From: Sindora glabra
Lineage: Eukaryota; Streptophyta; Magnoliopsida; Fabales; Fabaceae
DNA length: 64,000 nt
Direction: 5' to 3'
Assembly (NCBI GenBank): GCA_020226215.1
Contig: CM035236.1
Location: 63,142,268 to 63,206,267 of the forward strand
Below the pieces are notes generated by a model, which did not search any database, had not been told where the DNA came from, and worked only from the letters and a program-made list of their open reading frames with translations. The translations under genes were made by a program, and so were the position numbers. Below are positions 48,947-60,612 of the stretch, in pieces (position 1 is the stretch's first letter; the number at the start of each line of letters is the position of its first letter).

Positions 48947-49281
48947 GATATGGAATATTGGTTAATAAGGCAAGATGTTTATGGTAATGGATAAGGAATG
49001 AATATAAATGATTTAGTGAGACTAGGATAAGTGAGTGTTATCAGGTAAAAAGTGTAAGAATCACTTTAGTTTCCTTAATCACTTCATGCTAAAGGCTTGT
49101 AGTGAAAAGGTCTAGGTGTGGTATACCCACCACTTCTATGAACCACAGATGAGAACTTCATTCTAATCTAGCTAAACCACCTTTAAAGATATTCCCAATA
49201 GGGTGGAGAGAAGTCACTTCTCTTTATAGCCAAAACAACTCTTACCTTAAGTTAAATGGTTATTGGATGACTTTAAGCCTT
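48947..49281. other. Unassigned sequence between D3 and D5
   Basis: No family recognised. It contains a non-AT-rich stretch (49110-49230) with ggtatacccaccacttc, which could be the end of another old LTR. Confidence 0.35.
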
Positions 49282-50957
49282 TGTCGGACCCTATTTTAGA
49301 TCCCTATAGCATCACAAGCACTTGGGGTATGCTTTTATCTCTTTTAGATTCATCATTTAGGCAACCTCTGGTGTTTTGGTCACTTTAAAAATATCTATTT
49401 AGGTTATTATATATTAAACCTTTTTTAGGCCTAAGCTCACTCCTAGTCCTCTTTTAAGATGCACTTTAGTGTTAGATTTTTGACAAGGTTTTATAGGTTG
49501 ATCCATATTTTTTCTCTTCAGAGACAAAGTATTAATGAAGGTCCAATGCTTTATATTTACACAAAATGTTATGATTTAATAGTGAAAGAGGATTGTAGTT
49601 AACTACATAATTAACTTTTAATATTCAGAGATAAACTCTGACCTTTATAGTTAACTATATAATCAAGTGTGAGGGTTTAGAAACAACTCTAAATAAACAT
49701 AGTTAACTACTATTATGCAAAATTGTTCAAAGGGTAATTCTAGAAAATTTTAGTTAATTACCCTTGTCTAAAGAAAAACCCAAGGCTTATAATCGACTAT
49801 GTAGTTGACTATGCTAGTCCACACCTTAGACAAACATAGTTGACTATTAGCTGGTGTTTCATAGATTTTTTTATTCATTTACCATTAATAACTTTTAAAC
49901 TCCATTTATTTCATACCAACCTTTGTCCATACCTTTAAAAACATTAAGTATCACTTCTAAACATCAAAAGCCATGAATTAAATCATTCGTTTTAAAACAT
50001 GAATAACCATTCACACATAGTTTTCAAATATATCATAAATACCAAAACACACCTGTTGCAATGAATTTAAGTTAAATTTTAGGTAGAATACTACTCATAA
50101 GGCTTGAAATAAGGGCTTGAAGTGTATGATGAAATGATTGAAGCCTATATTAACAAAGTAAGGAAGATTTATGGGATATGCTTTTGTAACTCAACTTCTA
50201 TCAAGAAATCTAACCTATAAATTCAAAAATAAAAGAGAAAGTTAATGATTATAGGAAAGATTGATTGATAAAGAATTAGTAATTAAGAAGTTGCTTATCT
50301 TAGAAAGATAAGATTGATGGAGAAAAGGAGAGCTTTTTAGAGAGTTCTTAGGGCTTCTTGAGGAAGAGGAAGATGAATGCAAAAGTCGAAATGGAAAGGG
50401 GGGTTTTTAGGGGAAATTGAATAAAATGAGTGAGAGGCATTTTAGGAAATGAAAACTTGGCTATTTCTCTTTATCATAGCTACCTTGGAAATCCTTCCTT
50501 CTTTAAATTATCATCAAGTTTCTAGTATTTCACTAAACTTTTCTAGTATCCTAATTTTTTTTCCTTTGTCCATAAATTTCAAATAACTTATAGAAATTGA
50601 GGCATAATATTCAAGAAAAATATATAAACCTAATTAATAAGTCATTAATATCTAGGTAAATAAAATTTAAATTCTCGGTGGAAACAATCTAGGAAAATAC
50701 TTTGCATACCTATCAATTAGTTCACCAAACCCTCTATTCAAATGTTTGACTTAAGTCATAATTCATGTTATCATTACTATATTCTAACATTATAAATATT
50801 TAAGAATTAAATGGTTGAGGTCACTAAGGCATTTTATGTGCACACAACTATATGATTGATTAAATATATTCATTGATTATCAAAACAATCCATTCATCAA
50901 TTCACTTAAATTATGTTTATAACTTAACTAAAGATCTTAGTTTATTAGGACATTACA
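49282..50957 (-). mobile_element. D5: Del-like LTR block, minus strand, ends uncertain
   Basis: On the minus strand it starts TGTAATGTCCTAATAAACTA (50957) and ends ATAGGGTCCGACA (49282), both of Del-LTR type. The flanks gcctt and atgac do not match, so it is not a clean solo insertion; it may be truncated, rearranged or the 3' LTR of a larger element. At 49595-49855 it holds a cluster of tagttaacta / tagttgacta palindromes. No coding sequence found. Confidence 0.55.
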
Positions 50958-51188
50958 ATGACCCTAAACAAAAAATGGATAATCTCATAGATCGACTTTA
51001 GCTATTTGCAATAGGAAGTGGTTTGTGTATATTATAACATACGAAAGGTGAATAAGAAGTTTATTCATGCCCCATTTATTAGTTGCTAGCCTACTATTAG
51101 GAGCCTATAATTTCACACCATGTACTTGCACAATTTGAAAAATCTAAACCATGATTATAACAACATCCATTCTTAGGCTTTAAACCAT
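50958..51188 (-). other. Short internal segment between D5 and the D6 primer site
   Basis: About 230 bp lying between an LTR start (D5) and a primer site plus LTR (D6), all in minus orientation. This is where the internal part of a retrotransposon would be, but it is far too short to code. It is either a deleted element or two unrelated LTRs side by side; D5 and D6 do not align well with each other, which favours the second. Confidence 0.4.
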
Positions 51189-51200
51189 GCTTTGATACCA
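51189..51200 (-). other. Primer-binding site (tRNA-iMet type) next to D6
   Basis: The minus strand reads TGGTATCAAAGC, 11 of 12 bases of the initiator methionine tRNA complement, directly after the LTR end at 51201. It is the best preserved primer site in the window. Confidence 0.75.
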
Positions 51201-51431
51201 TGACCTATCCTTAGGTATTTGATCTACATAAGGAGTCATGCTTTTATGAACAAGAGAATGCCATTAAAAAAAACTCTTTATGGGATAAATAAAATATAAA
51301 TCTTTGTGCACAATTATTCTAATTGTCTTAAGATTTACCTTACTATCAAAGTTCATGAACGAAACTATTTTTAGTCCATTTGATAGTAGTTTAGAAGGGT
51401 TTGTAAAGACAAAAAGAAGCAAAAACAAATT

Positions 51432-52106
51432 TAAGGATGTCAATAGGGTGGAAGAAGAGCAGATTTGCCCTACACTACCCCACCCTACACCTCTTCAGCA
51501 TCTACCTAAAACTTGCCTTGCCTCACAGGACAAGGCAATTTGGAGCACCATCCTTGAAATCCATGAGGCATCAGTGCCCCATGAGGAAATTGCAAAAAAG
51601 AAAAAATTGAAAAATTTAATAAAAATATTAAATTTTACATATTTGAAATCCAAATAGAAATAACATATAATATTTAATATAATCTCACCATATAAGTCTA
51701 GAAATACATATGGTTTAGTCAACAATCTCAAATTATAAGGAAAACAATGAAGATACATAATGTACAATTTAAGAGAATTACTAAGTTTTATTTTTTTATT
51801 TTTCATATAATTGTTAAATTAAACAATTACAAAAATTATTAAAAAGTATTTTAGATAGTTAAATTACTAAAAAAAATCTTGTATATAATATATACATGCA
51901 TTATTTATATAAGTAAATTCTTAATTTTACATGTGCAGAGCTCCATGAGTCAAATTGCACTATTATTGCCTTGTGCCTTGAATTTGCTCCAGGATAAAAA
52001 CTTGCCCTACACCTTACCCTGTATAATAAATTTTTCTACCATTTTTGCACCTTGTCAAGGTAAAATCTACAAGATAAGTATCTGCTTTGTAATTTTGCCA
52101 TTCCTA
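51432..52106. mobile_element. Non-autonomous hAT-like DNA transposon, about 675 bp
   Basis: The left end taaggatgtcaat and the reverse complement of the right end, taggaatggcaaa, match at 9 of 13 positions, and both resemble the TAGGGATGGCAA ends of plant hAT-type miniature elements. Flanks aacaaatt (51424-51431) and aataactt (52107-52114) match at 6 of 8, as expected for an old hAT duplication. Subterminal blocks ttgccctac...cctacacct (left) and ttgccctacaccttaccctg (52001 on) are repeated. No transposase is inside; open frames on both strands there are incidental. Confidence 0.6.
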
Positions 52107-52947
52107 AATAACTTAAGAGAGAATGGGTTTCTATAAAGCTTAGTGAGAAAGTAACAATTAATAGAGAATTAATAAAATATGTTCATACTAAAATATTGAA
52201 ATTTCAGTTAAATCCTCAAAGAAACCTTTAGGTCTTCCAAGAATATGAGTACACTCTTATACTTTTGCCGAGGAAGGTGAAATAGTTTCTAATGATTTAA
52301 CCTATCTATTGGTAAGCCAATTATATTCGCACATATCATAGATCCTAAATAAGGCCTGTTCAATTTTTTGCTCTATTCTAAACACAGGGAAAAAGTCGAT
52401 ATTACATTTTACCGTATCCATAAATAATCAAAACATGATATTGTGTATATAATTAAAGAAAGCATGTAATTCTCCTTGTGACTTTTAGTCATTCTTATCC
52501 CTTCATAAATCTAACTTTGTCCCTCTAGAATTAACCTTATCCATTTACAAATGGGCATATAAACTCAATGCAATAAGTGAAAATATGTATATCATAATCC
52601 TTAACCTTATCAAATCTCTTTCAATACATAGATTATCATAGCAGTTATAAGTGCCTTAACTAGCACTTTAATCATGCCACAATGTTAATAAATCCATAAT
52701 ACAAGCATTTACGCTCACACATGTATATAAGTAAGCCCATAAGTAGCGTTGAATTAAAAAGTTTCAAGGTTTTATAGCACAACAAATCCAATTATGTAAT
52801 TTCCTTTCTTTTATAAGCATAAATGCATTTACACTCTTATTTTAATCTTCATTATTCATAAATTTATCCTTATCTTACATGGATAAAATGTCATGATGTC
52901 ATTCAAATTCAATGAATGTGTCATTATGTAAAAGAAATAGAGTAATA

Positions 52948-53335
52948 GTCCACTACGTAGTCCATTATATAAGGGTGTAATCGACTATATTAATGTATAG
53001 TCCATTACATAGTCCACTATATTAACTTACAAAGAAATTTTGACGTGACATATTCCATTATGTAGTTCCCTATATTAGCCCTAATGGCACATAATCTAGT
53101 ATATCAAAGTATAGCCCATTATGTTAGCTTTACACTACATAGTTCACTATATCAATCTAGAAAGTAATTCTCATAGGACATAGTCCGCTATGTTAATCCT
53201 AAGACGACATAGTCTACTATATCAATCTAGATAGCATATTGTAGACTATATAGTTCACTATGTTATTCTAAGAGCACATAGTCAACTATACACTCCACTT
53301 TGCTAATCCAAAGAGCATATAGTTAATTATAACCC
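52948..53335. repeat. Cluster of degenerate tagtc.acta palindromes
   Basis: At least ten copies of variants such as tagtccactatat, tagttcactatgt, tagtctactatat and tagtcaactatac, spaced 20-50 bp apart, often in the form acatagtc.actat. A related cluster is in D5 (49595-49855). They could be repeated regulatory sites of an LTR U3; that is inference. Confidence 0.7.
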
Positions 53336-54146
53336 CATAATTTGTGAATTTTTTATTGTAAAATCACTATTCATCAATGATGACTAATGCCTAAGTTTCA
53401 TAAATCAGACTATTAAAACTTATAATGAACACTCCAAAATAAGAAGATTTATCAATTAAACTTCAAATCTAAGCTCAAAACATGAATTTCATGCAAATCC
53501 TTCTAAAATCTATAAATAACAAAATATAAATTTAAATGATAAATTTAAGTTAAGATTTAGGTACACCTAGTATAGAATAGATAATAGATGATGGAATCAA
53601 GATTAGCTTGTTCTTAATAAAGCAATGTCAATAAAAATCTTTATTATAATTCAAAATCCCTCTTTGAAGGAAAACCTTTAATCAATCTTATCCCAAAAGA
53701 AAAATTAAAACACCACATAAGAATTAATTGTTTCAATAGGCTTAACTTAAGTAAATTAGAGAATAAATGCAAAAATGGTTGCTAGCTTGATTTTGTGATG
53801 AGAGAAAAAGAAGAAAAAGATGATGAAAAGGGGGATAAGGAAGAGTAGGAATGTTAGAAAAAATGAGGAATACTTATTTAGGGTTAGAGAAATAAAAAGG
53901 CAAAAGAGCTAGGAATAAAACTGGAATATGTCATAAATCACCTCTATACACACTTTCTTAACTCTAACATGCTTTAACCTTTAAGTATGTCATTCCATAC
54001 CAAAATTTTATCTTATATGTTATTGCAATAATTTCTCAACATTCCCTAGGCAACTTTTCACTTTTACATTTAACCATAATAATTAAGCAACTATCTTCTA
54101 TGTGAAATAATTTTAATTATTTTTAGATTTTCTAAGGGGTGCAACA

Positions 54147-54369
54147 TTTAAGCACCTATTCTGTATTATCAAAATTATTGTGAAGAATGGTTAGTTGATT
54201 AACAAGTGAAGTAAACCTAACTTGATAGATTCACCATATTCAATTAATTCATGTTAAGACGTGATAGTATAGATCTTAGAAGACTTAACTTGAGAGATCC
54301 TAACATGTGCAACTTCTAAATTACCCTAAATCTCTTAAGTATTTGCACAAATAGATGATTTTTCATATT
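54147..54369. other. Unassigned sequence between D6 and the CACTA end
   Basis: No recognisable feature on either strand. Confidence 0.5.
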
Positions 54370-55030
54370 CACTACAACAAAAGGCATTGATTATAATCTA
54401 CTTAGCCTTACAAGAAAGAGTAAGCTTTTTCTTTTCTTATTGCTCAATTCCTCTCTAAGAATTTTGATTTGAACATTATTAACAAGGTGTATAAGAGCAT
54501 GATAACCATTGACAACATAAATTACAAGAAAAATGGATTTTAATGATGGACCTCATATCCATTATTGAAATGGTGATTTAATAAGGGATTAGCAACCATT
54601 TTGTGTGGAAATGAAGGAATATAAAATATGATTTTAATTTTACTATTGCAAGGGATTTAGTAAGGGACATGATTGCCATTTAAAATAACAAAGGATATCC
54701 CATTGTTAAGATACTCATTATATTTAGTGAGAAAAATATTTTTTTCACAATTTTTTGTGCTTTGTAAGCCTATTTAGCAAGAGATAGGTTAAAGGACTTA
54801 AGCCTCGCTAATTCTGGTGAAAGGTTAGTCTATGGCTAATTCCTCACTAAATTTAGGCCAAATTAATCCTTGGTATTCGAAAACATCATTAGGTTTTTTA
54901 TATCAAAATTTTAGAAGCTTACAAGCATTAAGGTTTTGTAGGGATTCATCTTTTTCATTTTTTATTTACACTAGGTTCCTAGTAATTTGCTAGTAATGGT
55001 GAGGTGTTACTAGTAGTAAAGGACTCCAAA
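54370..55030 (+). mobile_element. CACTA-type (En/Spm) transposon terminus
   Basis: CACTACAACAAAAGG at 54370-54384 is a typical CACTA terminal inverted repeat (CACTACAAGAAAA). Behind it, up to about 55030, lie many degenerate copies of a subterminal motif of the TTAGCGAGGGATT kind, in both directions: aataagggattagcaacc, gggatttagtaagggac, tttagcaagagatagg, cctcgctaattc and cctcactaaattt. Such clusters bind the transposase in this superfamily. I could not find the opposite end (…TTTTGTTGTAGTG) in the window, so the extent is unknown. It may reach beyond the D7/S6 insertions. Confidence 0.6.
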
Positions 55031-57599
55031 AAAGGTAGAGATTAATTGTGGTCTGAATATTTTCAGTAATTTATAAGTTTCTTTAATTATTTTAAGGTAA
55101 TCATCAACAATAATTTCATTTTTTTTGTTGGTGTTGCATTTGTGCTTATTTTAAGGTATTTTCAATAACAATTGCATTTGCGAGTAAAATCATAAATAGT
55201 AGGTTTTTGTCCTTGTACATTTTGACTTAGGAATTATTTTATTGATCCTTGGCTATGGCCATTTGTTTTTGTAGGTTTCTAATTACCTAGAAGAAGCTTC
55301 ATGCTTTTATAATAATTAAGAGTTTAACAATGATAATATTTAATATTTTGTTATTCTACTATGTAAATATGTCATTTTAATGTAGGGACCACAATTCTTA
55401 GTTGGATTTATTTGTCCATTTTCTTAAACTTTGATTTTCTTAAAATTACCTACATCACATATGTTGAAAACCCATTTACCATTTGTTTTTCATGATAAAT
55501 TTGGAGTAGAACAAAGATATAAGTAAGGTTGATAAAAGTTATTTTGAATCTTAATTTATAATGATGAATCTAGCTAGGATTTAGGGGCTAAAATTGAAGT
55601 TAGTACAGAGAGGACAAGGAAAAAATATAGAGAGCATAAATCAAAATAAGACCTTAAAAAAAAAATCTTTCACTGATTCATTCATTGACATTCAAATGAT
55701 TAGAATCCCAAGTGTGGAAGTGTATGAAAAATGAGTGCAATTACCTTTTATATCCTTCTTGCTATTTTAGAAATAGGATTATTACATAAGAAGCATGTTA
55801 TAAGGAAGTTTTCTTAAATGTTAAGTCCTTCTTTAATAATGATTGACTAACTTGGCAATGGACACTATTTTTGTTGATTCTAGTATTCTTGAACGTGGAT
55901 GATTATTTAGTGTTCTTAAATCTTTAATTTTATTTATTTGATTCAATTTAAATGCATTTTTAGTGTTACTTTTTTACTAGAATAGGTTATTCCTCATTAA
56001 AAAAATAGAAATAAAAATGTACCTTAACCTTTAATATGAACACTTTTTACTATAAGTCATGTAGACCATTTTACTTGCAAGAAAAATCTGATGTTACTTT
56101 GCTAATGGCCAAGCTTAGACAAGGAACTGAATAAACTTGTAATTAAAACTACCTCAAATTAAGTGAACTCATCTTGTTCTTTGTTTTTTTTCATTTATGC
56201 ATTCTTATTAGAGAAATGGATTCCTTAGTGCATGCATTTTTTTGGATTATGGATTTACCTTTTCTATTTTTTTTTAATAGTGATAAAGGCTATAAAAATA
56301 TGAGCATTTGGTCCTCAGACATTTCTTTGCAAAAAATACCATTTAACTTGTCAAAGAATGACAATAAGAGATAGTAGTGAAATGAAATAGAATTATAAAA
56401 TGATTAAATATGTATTTAGTTTCTAACACATTATACAACACCTGTATTTGTTTTTATTGTAACAATATTGTTTATGTTTAATTCCTATGTATGGTTCATC
56501 TTGATGCATTTCATTGTAATTTTTTTATATCTTTGAATATCATGATGTAATTGTTTGTTAATTACCTTCCATACAAGTGTCATGCCTTTAGAATGAGGTC
56601 AAGTAAAGGTAGGACATCTCAGGGTGGCAATAGTTATAGTATAGTATTGAGTGAGAAAGGAAGTGGTTCCTCAATTGAGAATGACTATAATTCGTTATAA
56701 GGGGATTAGAGTGATCTAAGCATACAATCTATACAAGATGAGGCCCTTTAGCCTATAGCAAATATAACTACATTAGAAGCATTAGGCAAGACAAAAGTAA
56801 TACATGTCATTCTTTGTACATTTAGTTTGAATGTCCATAATATGACTACTGTTTATTTATTGAATTCTTTGAGCTTATTGCTATGAGGAGGTTGTGAAAA
56901 TCAAGAAATGTTCTTTCATCATAACCCACATTGGCCATGACTAGCATGAGATTATTCAAGAAGTCTAACTCATAATTATTAGTTATCAGCAACATGCTTA
57001 TTCAATAAGGAATATCAATCATGTATTGCATTTTAAAAGTATTCATTATAGAGTGAATGGTTTATCAAAAGGCTAGTGAGATTAACTTATGTACCTTATA
57101 TATAAAGGCATAAGTTATAATAACTACATAAAGCACATTCTAGTGTTTGTATCTTATCATAAACAAAAGAGACTTGACCTATTATGCTACTTAAGTTCAC
57201 TAGTTTAATTTTATAGGCGTACTAACATTTTTGTTGTCAAATGCATCAAAAGATGGAGTTAGAACCCTTGTAAGGGGGCATCTTGTTTACTATGGTAGAA
57301 GTGGTGGTTAATCTTGTTGTGTATATATATATATGTAAGTTAACCCATAAGAAAGGAAGTATTAGACTTAGTGAAAAATATCTTACCTACTAAACAATTT
57401 AAAAGTAACTTATAATTAATAAACAAGTATATGTAAAGGAATATCCAATATTCTTCTAAGTCACCATTAGACAAAGTCCTTGGATATTGAATTCTATTAA
57501 TAGAATATCCTTTATTGATCATTGTATAGCTATTCATCCATAAGAATAAGACCTATCAAATTTAAAAAAAGGAGGAAAATCCTAAAGGAATCAGGTCAC
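55031..57599. other. Possible CACTA interior, no gene resolved
   Basis: AT-rich and without clear family motifs. Around 56596-56830 the plus strand reads RSSKGRTSQGGNSYSIVLSE and, after stops, LSIQSIQDEAL; this polar, exon-like stretch is more gene-like than its surroundings but too short and broken to name. A frame at 56174-56374 looks incidental. Confidence 0.35.
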
Positions 57600-60500
57600 A
57601 TTTAAAAATAAACATAAATTCAATCAATTTTTGCTAATTATGATATTTGTCATCTCCATCCTTTACAAGCTTTAATCTTGCCCCTTTAGGGCCACCTTGC
57701 ATCTTAACCATTACAAGATGGCACATGGTTCAGTGCATGATGTCACATTGTGATGTTGTTCATCCATAACTCATCATTCATGTCTATGCCACACTTTATA
57801 ACACAATAACAAACTCAATCAATTCTAATATCATTGTAACAAATTAATTATAATACATAGTTTTATATTTCAAACAACACCATGAGTTTAGTACATGGCC
57901 TCAAATAGTATAGTGTTTAAATTATTTCATTCATATTTAATTCTTAAGTATTTCATGGCACATTAGTCATAGCATTTGTTAGAAGGGACGAAATATCCTT
58001 AATAACGTTTACATATCAATTCCACCAATAAAACAACCATTAAATAAGCAATAATAATTAATTATATCATTAAATTGTGAAATAAGGCTAGGGAAGCACT
58101 TCACAAACTACTTTGGGCCTTCCAATAGTATTTTGGAAGAAATGAAGTGCTTTATGAGTTAATTCAGGCCTTCTAATAATATTTTGGAAAAAACCTATGC
58201 TGTTGTATTTTAGGTTTGAGAAGTACTTCATGATCTCAAAAAAATTTCTATTGTTCCCCCACCATAAAATCACCTAATAGCCTATAATCCACTACTAAAC
58301 TATATCTTATCATAAGTGTACCATTAATACACTATATATACATCAATTCCATCATTAAATTAAGTTAAACATAATCATTTGAAACAATTCCAACCATTTG
58401 AGCATAGCTATTGGAAACCTAAAACTTATGATCAACTAATTCAAACTCTCAAATTCTTTAAAGGTAAGGCCAAAATTTTTCTCACCTATGGAATGGATGT
58501 TAGCCAAGAGAAATTATGGTTTCCTAACCTTAATCATATAAAATCATAAGTTTTCTCAAGTAAAGGTTTTAACCCTTCTTTTGAAGAAAATCCCTTAAAT
58601 CTTAACATTATATAAAGAAAAGGATAAAGAATCCAATTAAAAGGAAGAGCTTACCTTGGTTATATGAAATCTTTGAAGAAGATTGACTCTTATTATGAAA
58701 TAATTAGAAGAAAGAATGATAAAGAAAGGAAGAGGTTAGGAGAAAAATGTGAGAAAAAGGAAATGAATTAAGGATTTATTTGGTAAATATGAGGGTTGCT
58801 AGTGAATTTGTAGGGATAAAAAGAGGAAATATGTGCAAAGGAGAAATGGGAGTATTACTCAAAATTCCTGTTAGTGTATATGCCCTAAAACCAATCATAT
58901 TAATGATTATAAATTTGAATCGTGTTATTTTAATGATAATTCTAATTATTATATTTATATATATTGTCTGTATAATATATTTAATTATGATAATGACTTT
59001 AGAATAATTATGTTCTTAAATGTTCCTAGTCATATATCATTGTGGAATAGGTTGCTTTGATATCTTATGACTAGCATGTGTAGTGACTTATATGAGATAT
59101 TAAGTCTACACATGAGTATAAGTTAGAGAACTTGTATACTAGACCGACCCACCATAAGATCACTACATGGATCATTATGTGAGTGTCATAAGTAATTCTT
59201 AGTGATCATTATTAATATGGTCCTTTGACCTGAGATTGCAAAGGTTCCCTACATATGAGTTTCATATTTTAATACTACTCTATGTCACTCATGGTTGAGT
59301 GAATGCAAGGGTAGTTATTGGATATGTCACATATCATGTGGAGGGATTTGTATGATAAAGATGGAATTTGTCCCTTCTATATAATAGGAGTGACATTTGT
59401 GGGCCCTTTGATTAGGTAAGGTTGAGAAAATGCATGGCCATGCTCAAGTGAATTAACATGGGATGTTAATCACATTTGCTTCAGTCAGCTTACTTAGGAA
59501 TCAAGAAACCTTTGGATTGGGCTATACGGGAATGACACGGTCCATATCTCATGCTTAATTTAGATATCTAGGACAAAAGGACATAGATGATGATCACGTA
59601 TAAAGGTTCAGTCAAATGACTGGCTTTCTCATTACTTGGGTAACAATGATGTGTTACTAGACACCGCTTATTGTTTATGATCATTAATATGACTAATAAT
59701 TATTACCAATGTAATGAGAGCCTATAGGGTCGCACACTTAGAGCTTAGTAGATTTGGAATTGATGGACCAAATTGTTTGGGCCTAATATTTGAGAATTCT
59801 ATGTTATAATTATAAAGCCCAATAATAAGCCTATAATTATACATGGAACAGAGCCTAATTAGTTAGGACTTTCTATGTACCTATTTAAATAGGCTTGTTG
59901 GGTAATAATACATGATTATTCACGCATCCCTAATATAGAAAAACCTAACAGCTCCTTAAAACCCTTGGTAGGCGTAGCTAGCACTACGAAATGAAAGGAG
60001 GTGACTTCCAATTGGTGGACGTGTGATGTTTGCTGATGATTCGTAGGTTCGTGTAGATACCTCGGAGTCTTCAGTTGAAAGGAAGTTGAAGAGGTGATTA
60101 ACGAATAAGTCCTTGAGTCATCGAAAATGTATTGATCGAATCCTATTCTAATATAATGTTTTGCATGGATCCTTCAGCTGGGATTAGTTAAATTGCACTA
60201 GGTTTTTTTGGCTCCTGATTCCAACAATCCCCTCCATTTACACATACTTTTTTTAATTACTTTTAGCAATTAATATATTTATTTTATCAATCTTTCCTTG
60301 TCTTTTCACTTAAATTTCTCATTCCAAATTCTCACTAAATTATTGATTTTCATTTACTTGATATCCTAGTCATATTCCCTTATTCCATACACATGCCATA
60401 TATTGTTATATTACAATCCTTTCTACTTTTAAACCATTATCAGTCTTAATGTTACATTAAATTATTTTGTTATGAAGACTTCTCTAGTATATTTATAAGT

Positions 60501-60612
60501 ATTAAATTATTCTCATAGCATAAGATTCATCACTTAAATAAAACTAATAAATTTAATTATTAAGTAATCCATCCTTGAATAAATAAAAAAATTAAATTCT
60601 TTCGGGGTTAAT
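57600..60612 (-). mobile_element. D7: decayed Del-like LTR block, minus strand, split by S6
   Basis: The minus strand from about 60612 reads ttaaccccgaaagaattt, like a Del-type LTR start. The GA-rich segment 58680-58790 resembles the leader part of D1 and D6. S6 lies inside with attcc/atccc flanks. The left end could not be fixed; 57600 is a guess from ggtcacatttaaaaat. No coding region found; the frame at 58088-58273 contains two copies of a short FQN..GRP repeat and is probably not a gene. Confidence 0.35.
58869..60226 (+). mobile_element. S6: solo LTR of family S (subfamily B), 1358 bp
   Basis: TGTTAGTGTATATGCCC ... CTGATTCCAACA, flanked by attcc (58864-58868) and atccc (60227-60231), 4 of 5 matching. 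It shares its 3' end type with S5 and not with S1-S4. The palindrome cctatttaaatagg is at 59880-59893. The 5' hydrophobic frame is open. It is more diverged from S1-S4 than they are from each other. Confidence 0.88.

Larger units (their letters stand above)
51201..54146 (-). mobile_element. D6: minus-strand 5' LTR with primer site, split by hAT-like element
   Basis: The left end tgacctatcc adjoins the primer site. The right end ctaaggggtgcaaca reads TGTTGCACCCCTTAG on the minus strand and is the likely LTR start. Without the hAT-like element (51432-52106) it is about 2.26 kb, close to D1 and D3. It contains the palindromic tagtc.acta cluster at 52948-53335 and a GA-rich leader at 53790-53850. 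No target duplication can be tested because the internal region lies to the left. The right boundary is moderately sure. Confidence 0.5.

Noticed and set aside
51304..51806. Frames of 117 (plus) and 103 (minus) codons
   Set aside because: They cross the left end of the hAT-like element and overlap each other on opposite strands; there is no transposase motif.
58088..58273. 61-codon minus-strand frame with an FFQN..GRP repeat
   Set aside because: Short internal duplication in non-coding LTR-like sequence; no start context or relatives recognised.
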